Assembly (NCBI RefSeq): GCF_002706795.1
Contig: NZ_CP017705.1
Span: 886,001-950,000, forward strand
From: Brevibacillus laterosporus DSM 25
GTDB lineage: Bacteria; Bacillota; Bacilli; Brevibacillales; Brevibacillaceae
Direction: 5' to 3'
DNA length: 64,000 nt
Position numbers and translations under genes: made by a program. The notes beneath the pieces were generated by a model. That model saw nothing but the letters and a program-made list of their open reading frames with translations. It made no database searches and had not been told where the DNA came from. Positions 1-7,344 of the stretch are shown in pieces (position 1 is the first letter of the stretch; each line of letters opens with the position of its first letter).

Positions 1-579
1 ATAATTCTTCAGATTTTTCCTGATTGTTCTTTTATAATCCAAGTTTTTTATTGACTTTATATATCCTCTGCGATGGTAATTACGCTTACCCACAACACTC
101 GTTTTAATTTGAAATTCAAGCGTTCTTTTCAGCTCCTCTACCACCCTGCGCACCATTTCCTTGGCGCTTTTGACCACTTCGCCTTTCATATATCCTTTAA
201 ATTGAAGAATATTTTTTAGTAATGTCATGTTAGGCTCAAGCTTTTCGAGTACTTTTTTGTCCGTGAGTAGCTCTGTCATGTTATATTTTTCAATCGCTTG
301 TTTTTCAAGAGTCTCTACCGTTTTCTTAGGAAAAATTTTGCGGATTTTACGTATCCACGTAGGGACGGTTAGTTGCGAGTCACCCCGTCCACCCTTTGCT
401 CGATAACCTTGTTCTTCCTTGTATTCTCTATTGTAGAGATAGCCCAAGATGTCATCTATTTCAGAGTAGGTAAAATCAGCCTCTTTATAGCCATCGATAC
501 TGGTTAACGCTTCCTTCGAATTCTCGCCCAATAATAACCTCCAGCGATTGAGATTCTCTTTGTTTAGATGAGGTTCCAT
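1..579 (-). CDS. VWA (CoxE-like) domain protein, N-terminal part; cut by window edge
   Basis: The minus-strand frame is open from an ATG at 579 to base 1 (193 codons) without a stop, so the C-terminal part lies outside the window. It begins MEPHLNKENLNRWRL and contains the stretch GYRAKGGRGDSQLTVPTWI followed by a basic region, which I recognise as the N-terminal helical part of the bacterial VWA/CoxE-like proteins that travel with MoxR ATPases. The VWA domain itself with its MIDAS residues would be in the missing part. The start overlaps the 3' end of the DUF5682 gene by 16 bases, so translation is probably coupled. Function is unknown; MoxR-VWA pairs usually act as chaperone or complex-remodelling machines. 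The family call rests on sequence style and context. Confidence 0.7.
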   Translation of the reverse strand, partial: MEPHLNKENLNRWRLLLGENSKEALTSIDGYKEADFTYSEIDDILGYLYNREYKEEQGYRAKGGRGDSQLTVPTWIRKIRKIFPKKTVETLEKQAIEKYNMTELLTDKKVLEKLEPNMTLLKNILQFKGYMKGEVVKSAKEMVRRVVEELKRTLEFQIKTSVVGKRNYHRRGYIKSIKNLDYKRTIRKNLKNY

Positions 580-2945
580 TTTGCAAACTCCTTCTCAATA
601 GCCTGATCCATCTTCCTTACCTGCTGCAGTAGTCGTTCTTCAATAACAGGATTTTGTAAATCCTCCGCGGTAGTTTGGAATATAGAAGCTACTTTCTCTG
701 AAATAAGCATGATTTCCATAGGCGTAAAATAAGTAAAGGCTAGACGTAGCTCCGGTACGATCTGCAAAAATTCCTCATAAGACAGCTTGCCAATAAGCTT
801 GTTCAAATCCTCCAATAACTGTTTATCGTGTAGGAACACATCACGGGCTATTGTAAATATTCCTTGTAAATACGCAGCAGTATGTAACATGTTTTCAGGC
901 GTACCAAACATATATGACCTTGCTTTTAACGCTATTTCCTCACGATCCAATACGTCCAGATTACATAAAATAGCAATGATAACGCCTTCAAAACGAGGCA
1001 AAATATCACTGACGGTAAGTAAACTAACTAGTTGATCTTTAAAAATATCAACAGATAGACCCCAGCTCTCCTTGGAGGAAAGCATATAGAGAAATTTCAG
1101 GTATTCAACGATGTCATTTATTTCTTCTGGACTAGGCTTTGTTATTTCATAGATTTTTGTTACTGCATGGTAATAGGTTTCCTCTATAAGCTTTTGCAAT
1201 CGATCCGTTTCTTTCAGAGCAAACAAACGTTTTTGTTCAGAAAGAACTGTAAGTGTTTGAAGAGTTTGACAGAGGGAAACAAAGCTTCCATCTTTCTTTA
1301 CAAAATCCTCCACCAGATCAAAAAGCTTGTCGCTCAATTCCTCTAGCCCCATTAGCATTGACTTCAAAAGCCACTTAGCCGCCGCTCTACTATGATGATC
1401 AGGAAGCTCCTTCATACACTCCTCAATTTTATGAATCGCCGCTTCTTTAACGCTTCCTCCATAAATTGAGTTTTCGATAAGCCTCGCTTCTACATAGGAG
1501 GAGTAGCTATAATCCCAGCTTTCTCTCACTACATGAATATGCTGATTGCCCACCCAATCAGGTCCCGTAATTTTTTGACAGAACTCTGGTACTAAAAACT
1601 GTAGACAGTGAAAAAAGTAACTAATCTCTCGATGTAGCGGTTTAGCATACAGGTCTACTATTTTCTTACTTTTACTGGTCGTATGTAGATGTAACTTATA
1701 TTTTTTACCTCTTTCTTTAAAATCGCGTACAATCGGCACATCTAGATCATTTTTGGCAATTTTACCAATTTTATTGCCCATCATTAACTCTTGTAATGTT
1801 TCTAACGGTTGTGATGTGGCAAGTGACCGCTCTCCTTTTGTAAATGCTGAGGTAACAGCATCAAGTAATTCATAGGCCCCGCCCTCTGATTTGGAACGAA
1901 AGGTAGCAAGCCCCTGAACTAAATGATAGGCTTCAATAGCGTCTGAAACCGACGCCGTTTCTCCTTTTTCTCGCAAGCTCTTTGTTAATTGGGCTAAGAA
2001 GAGAACCGCATTCTTGTTATAAGGATGGGCTTGCTTCTTCTGAATTGCCCGCCAGACAGTGTCATAGTAATTAACAAAGGGCATTCCACTTGCATATCCA
2101 TTCAAATGATCCGCCTCGCGGAAGGTGTACACCATTGGGTAGACTTTTTCATTTTTTACCTGTTTTATTTTAACGTTTGAGACTCTATCTTCTAGTAATC
2201 CATAGGTATGGAATCCTCCTGTAACGACGAGGATTCGATCAAATTTTTTTTGTGCTTCAAAAATTTTTTTCTTCATGTGTGCTTCACGGATCAGATGCCC
2301 CTCTGCCTCTAGCATCCCTTCCTCGTAACACATTCTGGAGAAATAGCAGTATGTATATACTTCTTTCACAAAATCTTCGGTAGATTTCTTGATCCCTTCC
2401 ACTTCAAAGACCTTTTCCCAAAGTTCATCGAAATGCCGACAGTTCATCTTTTGACAAAGTTGTTTAATAAAAATTGAACTGGTAAGCAAGGTTTCATCAT
2501 GATAGGAGATTTTTTTGGACTCTTGTTTATCGTAAGGCCCGTGTCTCATACTCTCCTGACGACTCCCGTAGCTTATATCAATGAATTGAGCAGGAATCCC
2601 CCTTCGCTTCGCTTCCTTTAAAGCCACATACTCAGGTGAATAATCTAGCAAGGGGAAATAGCAGGTATAGTTATGCTCTTTTTTACTATATGCATAATAG
2701 ATACTGACGGGTGGCGTGGTATCCTCATGAGTCAGTATTTCTATAATATGATTGCTATTATCTGGCCCTTCCAACAGAATGATTTCGGGCTTATACGCCG
2801 CAATTGTTTTTTGGAGGTGAAAAGAACAAGCAGGGCTGTGGTGACGAATTGGGAAATAGACAACCTGACTGGCAAGATTATATATTTTATTCTCACATAG
2901 CTCGGTTATCTGATCCATTTCTTCTGATTGTAATAATCTCCCCAT
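564..2945 (-). CDS. DUF5682 family protein of a MoxR/VWA gene cluster
   Basis: 793 residues. The N-terminus contains YFPIRHHSPACSFHL and IILLEGPDNSN, the hallmark of DUF5682, a family distantly related to the TraB/ChaN/erythromycin-esterase-like fold. A later GGFHTYG motif around residue 240 fits that fold's second conserved histidine region. The remainder is helical with no membrane segment or signal peptide, so it should be cytosolic. An AGAGGA ribosome site precedes the ATG. The gene overlaps the MoxR ATPase gene upstream by 40 bases and the VWA gene downstream by 16 bases, so the three proteins probably work as one complex. The biochemical activity of DUF5682 is not known to me. Similar MoxR-VWA-DUF5682 sets have been suggested to be conflict or stress systems. 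Confidence 0.8.
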   Translation of the reverse strand: MGRLLQSEEMDQITELCENKIYNLASQVVYFPIRHHSPACSFHLQKTIAAYKPEIILLEGPDNSNHIIEILTHEDTTPPVSIYYAYSKKEHNYTCYFPLLDYSPEYVALKEAKRRGIPAQFIDISYGSRQESMRHGPYDKQESKKISYHDETLLTSSIFIKQLCQKMNCRHFDELWEKVFEVEGIKKSTEDFVKEVYTYCYFSRMCYEEGMLEAEGHLIREAHMKKKIFEAQKKFDRILVVTGGFHTYGLLEDRVSNVKIKQVKNEKVYPMVYTFREADHLNGYASGMPFVNYYDTVWRAIQKKQAHPYNKNAVLFLAQLTKSLREKGETASVSDAIEAYHLVQGLATFRSKSEGGAYELLDAVTSAFTKGERSLATSQPLETLQELMMGNKIGKIAKNDLDVPIVRDFKERGKKYKLHLHTTSKSKKIVDLYAKPLHREISYFFHCLQFLVPEFCQKITGPDWVGNQHIHVVRESWDYSYSSYVEARLIENSIYGGSVKEAAIHKIEECMKELPDHHSRAAAKWLLKSMLMGLEELSDKLFDLVEDFVKKDGSFVSLCQTLQTLTVLSEQKRLFALKETDRLQKLIEETYYHAVTKIYEITKPSPEEINDIVEYLKFLYMLSSKESWGLSVDIFKDQLVSLLTVSDILPRFEGVIIAILCNLDVLDREEIALKARSYMFGTPENMLHTAAYLQGIFTIARDVFLHDKQLLEDLNKLIGKLSYEEFLQIVPELRLAFTYFTPMEIMLISEKVASIFQTTAEDLQNPVIEERLLQQVRKMDQAIEKEFAKWNLI

Positions 2946-4015
2946 AAGTCCTCTTCCTTTGCCCTTTGTTTCACTACTTTTGAAAAATAGGTTTGCAGAA
3001 CATGAATATCCTTATGATTTTCCTTGGCTACAGCACCCAGCATATTTTGAACCAATCGTTCCAAGGTAATGGGCTTATTGTCATAAAAATAAGAGGTCAT
3101 AGCACTCTGTACATAGACAGAAACCGCTTCAGCAGTACTCATGACAGCTTGTGGACTATCAATTTTATAGCCTTCTCTCGTCTCCCCTGTCCGCAATTCT
3201 AAAAACGTAGTAGCTAGGACTTCGATAATAGAAGAGTCAACAGCAATATCAACCCCACTTTGTTGCAACATGTTCCTAGCTTGGGATTCAATGATCTGAG
3301 CCTCCATTTTTACATGATTGATAGGAAATATTGTTTCAAAATTAAATCTCCGCTTTAAGGCGCTGCTCATTTCATTTACACCTTTATCCCGAATGTTTGC
3401 CGTCGCAATGATATTAAAACCTGGTTTTGCAAATAAAATACCATCCTCAATTTCGGGAATATTCATCACCTTGTCGCTTAAAATGCTAATTAATACATCT
3501 TGGACTTCGAAGGGGCATCGTGTAATCTCTTCAAAGCGTGTAATGATACCTTTCTTCATCCCGGTATATAAAGGAGAAGGGACTAAAGCATCAAGACTAG
3601 GACCTTTATCCAGTAACATGGCATAATTCCAGGAGTACTTAATCATGTCCTCCGTCGTTCCAGCAGTACCTTGAATCGTATTGGTACTTGTCCCAGATAT
3701 CGCCGCTGATAATAGTTCGCTTAGCATCGTCTTTGCCGTCCCTGGCTCACCTACTAGCATAAGCCCTCGATTTCCAGCCAATGAGACAATAGCTCTTTCA
3801 ATCAGCACATCATCACCATAGAATTTCTTTGTGATGGTGATTTTTTCTTCCTCTAGCTTTAGCGGAGCCTCTGTCCCCAGGATAAAATCTCTGACAGACT
3901 TTGGAGACAATAGCCAATTCGGTGGCTTAGACCCTTTGTCATTTGCTACTAGGGCTTTTAACTCGGTTTCATATAACGTTTCCATTGGGGGCTTCATGGT
4001 CATCATCGGCTCCAT
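2906..4015 (-). CDS. MoxR-type AAA+ ATPase
   Basis: 369 residues. Walker A is GEPGTAKT near residue 95, followed by the MoxR-type region ending in RFEEITRCPFEVQDVL (Walker B-like acidic pair) and a sensor region NIIATANIRDKGVNEMS with the arginine finger segment ALKRRFNFE. There is no signal peptide. The ATG is preceded by AAAGGA in a sensible position. It is the first gene of the overlapping MoxR - DUF5682 - VWA cluster and should supply ATP-driven remodelling for the VWA partner. No substrate or cofactor gene is visible nearby, so the target complex is unknown. Family assignment is firm; the role is inference. Confidence 0.85.
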   Translation of the reverse strand: MEPMMTMKPPMETLYETELKALVANDKGSKPPNWLLSPKSVRDFILGTEAPLKLEEEKITITKKFYGDDVLIERAIVSLAGNRGLMLVGEPGTAKTMLSELLSAAISGTSTNTIQGTAGTTEDMIKYSWNYAMLLDKGPSLDALVPSPLYTGMKKGIITRFEEITRCPFEVQDVLISILSDKVMNIPEIEDGILFAKPGFNIIATANIRDKGVNEMSSALKRRFNFETIFPINHVKMEAQIIESQARNMLQQSGVDIAVDSSIIEVLATTFLELRTGETREGYKIDSPQAVMSTAEAVSVYVQSAMTSYFYDNKPITLERLVQNMLGAVAKENHKDIHVLQTYFSKVVKQRAKEEDLWGDYYNQKKWIR

Positions 4016-4286
4016 AGCACGTCCTTTCTTCTAGCATTCTGTTCCTGATTGGAAAGGTATTCCTTTTGTTAAGCAAGAACTATACATGGTATAACAAAAT
4101 ATGATTTACTACCACAAGGGTAGAAAGTCACAATGTAGGAACTAGGAGCATGAACAGCAAAATTATTGGGTAAAAAAGGGTAGTGTCAGATGAAAAGTTG
4201 ACATATCTTCCTGTTTTTATATTTTTTTATGTACCACACTAGAGTGACTTGCCACGGATTCTGTGGCTCTTTATGCTAAAACAACA

Positions 4287-4313
4287 TAAAAAGACGCTGG
4301 AGGGCGCCTTTTC
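4287..4313 (-). terminator. Terminator of the small secreted protein gene
   Basis: An 8-bp stem (4290-4297 with 4304-4311, one G-T pair) with a 6-base loop is followed by a T run on the minus strand, just downstream of the gene ending at 4354. Confidence 0.7.
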
Positions 4314-4353
4314 ATAAACGAACGATATATAGAAAAGAACTTTGTCTTTTAGT

Positions 4354-4650
4354 TTATTCATCAACCTTTTTATAAGTAACGAGCCAACTATCACCCTCTT
4401 CTTCGACTTTCTCCAGAACATATTTTGTAATGGCATAACAACCTCCACCCATTTTTTCGGACGGAATGCTTTCAATTGTAGGATAATCTTCTTTTGATAG
4501 TAACCCTTGTAAATATTCATTTGCGGGAGCAATAGAGTACTTACTGTGATCTATTGAGATAGGTGCAGCACTAACTACAGACCCTACTGACAGAACAGCA
4601 AAACTCAACATTCCAACAGCCATAACTCTTTTCATTTGGTTTTTAAACAC
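4354..4650 (-). CDS. Small secreted protein, unknown function
   Basis: 98 residues from a GTG at 4650, chosen because GGGAGG lies 8 bases upstream; the longer frame to 4704 has no ribosome site. It starts VFKNQMKRVMAVG, then a hydrophobic segment ending in VVSAAP, a clear signal peptide with an AxA-type cleavage site. The mature part is about 70 residues, has one cysteine in a GGGCYAI motif, and ends in an acidic/basic tail. It stands alone with its own terminator. I do not recognise a family. Confidence 0.7.
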   Translation of the reverse strand: MFKNQMKRVMAVGMLSFAVLSVGSVVSAAPISIDHSKYSIAPANEYLQGLLSKEDYPTIESIPSEKMGGGCYAITKYVLEKVEEEGDSWLVTYKKVDE

Positions 4651-4803
4651 AATTGTTTCCTCCCAAAGTAAATATATTTGTATTACTTGTATATAATTTA
4701 CCATTAAATCAATAAAAATGGATAAACTTGGAATAAAATAAAATAATAATTATATGAATATTTCTAATGTAATGATAGCCAAAAAGAAAAAATGATAGAA
4801 AAC

Positions 4804-4839
4804 AAGCCTCTCTCTATTTATGTAACCAGAGAAAGGCTT
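4804..4839 (-). terminator. Terminator of the FAD monooxygenase operon
   Basis: An 11-bp inverted repeat with one mismatch (4804-4814 and 4829-4839) is followed by a T-rich stretch on the minus strand, 17 bases after the stop of the monooxygenase gene. Confidence 0.65.
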
Positions 4840-4855
4840 ATAGTGATCATGTAGC

Positions 4856-5998
4856 CTAAAATTCTACATTGAATAGATCCTTCATTTGCTTATTTTGAAG
4901 AGAGGAAGGGGTAAGTCTCATGACACTATTTCGCAAACCGCAATGAAATGGATTCTCTAATTGAGCAATTTTACCTACTTGGAGAGATATCTGAGAGATT
5001 GCTCGTGTCCTTTTTATTCGTCTCATCTCAAATGCTTGATAAGCTAACTCGACAGACGAATGCTGTATGAAACAACGTGCAAGCTCTAGAGCATCCTCTA
5101 TTGCCTGGCATGCCCCTTGTCCAAGGTTCGGCGTTATTGCATGTCCAGCATCACCGAGGAGTAGCGTACGTCCGGACACAAATTGTTCAGGTGTCTCTAA
5201 ATCAAATATATCGTTATGAATCATCTTATCGTCAGGGGTTTTTGACAAGACCTGCGCAACTGGAGAATGATAACCCTCGAAGATTTGGCTTATGTCCTTA
5301 ATCCGGTACTCTACATACCGCCTATCTCCAGATGGTCCATTCACCAAAGCATACCAATAGGTCCGTTCATTTGCTAATGGTATGACACCAAAACGTCCCT
5401 GTGCAGCCCAAGTTTCAGTAAATTGCGAATTTTCACCCGAACCCGGCCAGCATGGAGCAATACCACGCCAGCATGTATAGCCCGAATATCGTAACTTAAT
5501 GGAAGGAAACAGCTTCTTCCTTACAGCCGAATGAATACCGTCGGCCGCTAGTAAATAATCTCCTGAGGCTTCACTCTGATCTACAAAGGTAACAGTTACA
5601 CCCTCATTATCTTGCCTACAATCTGAGCAAGCCTTTCCAAAAATGACAGTGCCTGGTCGAAGTGCGGAGAGTAGTATCTGATGCAATTCTGCCCGATGAA
5701 TGGATACCGTGGTATATTGCTGCGTACTCGTAGATATCTCAGATAATACAGCACCTTGTTTGTTTAGAATAGCAATACCTCTCGGACTTACATAGCCTTG
5801 ATTCTGCACCGCTTTGTCTAATCCTACGCGTGCCAGAGCTTTCAAAGCATTAGGAGCAATCATAATCCCAGCTCCAGCAGGACGAATTTCTGGAAAACGC
5901 TCATACACTTTTACATCAAGCCCCAATTGCTGTAACGCAATAGCAGCTGTCAGACCTGCAATTCCTCCACCTATAATCAGAAAGGATTTATTTTTCAT
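4856..5998 (-). CDS. FAD-dependent monooxygenase (PHBH fold)
   Basis: 380 residues from the ATG at 5998, preceded by GGAGGAG. The N-terminus carries the dinucleotide-binding motif GGGIAGLTAA, and the second FAD motif appears as LLLGDAGHAITPNLGQGAC near residue 290. The segment YSGYTCWRGI is typical of the urate/salicylate/zeaxanthin-type branch of the p-hydroxybenzoate hydroxylase family. It should use NAD(P)H and O2 to hydroxylate an aromatic or similar small molecule in the cytosol; the substrate cannot be read from sequence. It is the last gene of a TetR - DUF3995 - monooxygenase operon (12-base gap to DUF3995), so it is probably induced by the ligand of that repressor. A role in drug or aromatic-compound inactivation is plausible but unproven. 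Confidence 0.85.
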   Translation of the reverse strand: MKNKSFLIIGGGIAGLTAAIALQQLGLDVKVYERFPEIRPAGAGIMIAPNALKALARVGLDKAVQNQGYVSPRGIAILNKQGAVLSEISTSTQQYTTVSIHRAELHQILLSALRPGTVIFGKACSDCRQDNEGVTVTFVDQSEASGDYLLAADGIHSAVRKKLFPSIKLRYSGYTCWRGIAPCWPGSGENSQFTETWAAQGRFGVIPLANERTYWYALVNGPSGDRRYVEYRIKDISQIFEGYHSPVAQVLSKTPDDKMIHNDIFDLETPEQFVSGRTLLLGDAGHAITPNLGQGACQAIEDALELARCFIQHSSVELAYQAFEMRRIKRTRAISQISLQVGKIAQLENPFHCGLRNSVMRLTPSSLQNKQMKDLFNVEF

Positions 5999-6009
5999 AC
6001 CTTCTCCTC

Positions 6010-6429
6010 CTATCGACTGATTGCATATAAAAAGCTGATACATAGCCATAAACAAAGCGGTGTAAACAGATAGGTATCGTACTTAGCAAAACGTGTATTC
6101 TTCATTCTCTTAAACAATCCCACATATTTACAATCACCTATACTCCGTAGTCCGAACACAGCCATACAACCCCAACACCCCCACTTCACAATTGGATATG
6201 AGGGAATTGATAGGAAAACTTCTCCCTGAGCCATCAACAGAAGCGACGCTCCAAACAGCAGCAAAGCAACAAGAAGCGTCCCTACTGTGCCTGGGGCAAA
6301 TGTAGGTTGTTGGGATTCATCTGTAGGTATAGCGACACTTTTCCCCCATTTGCCACCAAACGCCCAATATACGTGAATGCAGCCAATACTCACCAAGAGT
6401 AGAATAGATATCCCGACGAAAATATCCAT
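6010..6429 (-). CDS. DUF3995 membrane protein
   Basis: 139 residues with four hydrophobic segments. Motifs HVYWAFGGKWG near the N-terminus and GLRSIGDCKYVGLFKRM towards the C-terminus match the DUF3995 family of small bacterial membrane proteins of unknown function. It lies 6 bases after the TetR gene and 12 bases before the monooxygenase gene, so it belongs to that operon and probably responds to the same inducer. Nothing suggests truncation. Confidence 0.8.
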   Translation of the reverse strand: MDIFVGISILLLVSIGCIHVYWAFGGKWGKSVAIPTDESQQPTFAPGTVGTLLVALLLFGASLLLMAQGEVFLSIPSYPIVKWGCWGCMAVFGLRSIGDCKYVGLFKRMKNTRFAKYDTYLFTPLCLWLCISFLYAISR

Positions 6430-6435
6430 TATTTC

Positions 6436-7032
6436 TTATCCCCCCTGAGGATGAATTCCTTGCCAGACAACTTCAAATTGGCGCTGAAAAATCGTTTCTA
6501 TCCCCGTAACGTCCTCATCAGAGGATAACCATACCATGAGCGTATTGAAATAAACGCCTACAAGCACAGAGGCAACATCCTCAGTGATCATTTGCTCGGA
6601 AAGCTGACCGCTTTTTTGGGCATCATCAAGCATGGAAGTAATCGCTTCTCTAAATCTTTGTACGACACTGATTTCTTCTTGAATATGTAAAGTAGAGCGC
6701 ATCAATTCCAAAATGATTAGTCGAATTAGATCGGGATGCTCGGTATAACGTGCAAACAAATTGTGAAAGAGTAGTGTAAGCTTCCTCTTTAAATTCGGCT
6801 CGTCTGCGTAGTGGATTATACTTTGATAAAACGACTCCAGTTGTGTTTTTCCTAGATGTAGTAGAATGGCTTCTTTTTTGGGAAAATAATTATAAAACGT
6901 ACCTTTAGCGATGCCGCATGCCTTTGTAATTTCCTCAACCGTCACATTCTCGAAGCCTTTTTCTTTAAACAATTTCAAGGCCTGCATGAAAATGTGCTCC
7001 TTCAGCTCTTGTTTCCTTACATCCCTTAACAT
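6436..7032 (-). CDS. TetR family transcriptional repressor
   Basis: 198 residues from the ATG at 7032 (MLRDVRKQE), chosen because GGTGGTG lies 6 bases upstream; an ATG at 7047 in the same frame has a poorer spacing. Residues about 10-55 form the TetR helix-turn-helix (ALKLFKEKGFENVTVEEI, then GIAKGTFYNYFPKKEAIL). The C-terminal ligand and dimer domain has no recognisable specificity. It is the first gene of the operon with DUF3995 and the FAD monooxygenase, and two palindromes cover its promoter, so autoregulation is very likely. Confidence 0.88.
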   Translation of the reverse strand: MLRDVRKQELKEHIFMQALKLFKEKGFENVTVEEITKACGIAKGTFYNYFPKKEAILLHLGKTQLESFYQSIIHYADEPNLKRKLTLLFHNLFARYTEHPDLIRLIILELMRSTLHIQEEISVVQRFREAITSMLDDAQKSGQLSEQMITEDVASVLVGVYFNTLMVWLSSDEDVTGIETIFQRQFEVVWQGIHPQGG

Positions 7033-7060
7033 TGTAAACACCACCATCCATCCCTAATTA

Positions 7061-7120
7061 TGACCACAGTCATTATTTGACTACAGTCATTATTATATCT
7101 AAAAAAGGAATTTTTTACAA
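7061..7120 (-). promoter_or_regulatory. Promoter with two TetR-type operators
   Basis: On the minus strand, TTGTAA (7115-7120) and TATAAT (7092-7097) are 17 bp apart. Immediately downstream lie two 12-bp palindromes, tgactacagtca (7078-7089) and tgaccacagtca (7061-7072), with centres 17 bp apart. Such paired dyads over the start region are what a TetR autorepressor needs. Confidence 0.8.
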
Positions 7121-7178
7121 TATTTATTTTATTGGTACCTGCACTTTCAGCTAAAAGCTACTAATTGGGTAAAAGCTC

Positions 7179-7206
7179 AAAAAACACCCTCACAAAGTGA
7201 AGGTGT
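7179..7206 (-). terminator. Terminator of the NRPS operon
   Basis: A 10-bp stem with one G-T pair (7184-7193 and 7197-7206) and a 3-base loop is followed by TTTTTT on the minus strand. It lies about 140 bases past the stop of the last NRPS gene. Confidence 0.7.
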
Positions 7207-7239
7207 CAGAGTTGAGTTATATCTGAATCAAGCCATAAG

Positions 7240-7304
7240 AAGAGGGATGCCTCCTCCCTTCGTGAACCCACTTTTTTAGTAGGCACACCTGAGTCATCCC
7301 TCTT
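7240..7304. other. Long inverted repeat, possible structured RNA
   Basis: Perfect 10-bp arms aagagggatg (7240-7249) and catccctctt (7295-7304) enclose 45 bases. Inside them a second stem pairs 7267-7272 with 7278-7283, and a purine-rich strand (complement of 7251-7260) stays unpaired. It is in the 3' region of the NRPS operon, ahead of the terminator. It does not match any riboswitch I know. Confidence 0.45.
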
Positions 7305-7344
7305 TTGCTATCTTCTCCCCGAGTCAGTTTTCGAGGCTTGTTTA

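Noticed and set aside
4239-4532. Basic minus-strand frame of 97 codons
   Set aside because: Overlaps the secreted protein gene and its terminator in another frame; low-complexity basic product.
7240-7304. Known riboswitch or T-box
   Set aside because: No conserved core of TPP, SAM, lysine, c-di-GMP, glycine or T-box RNA is visible, and the element lies downstream of the operon.
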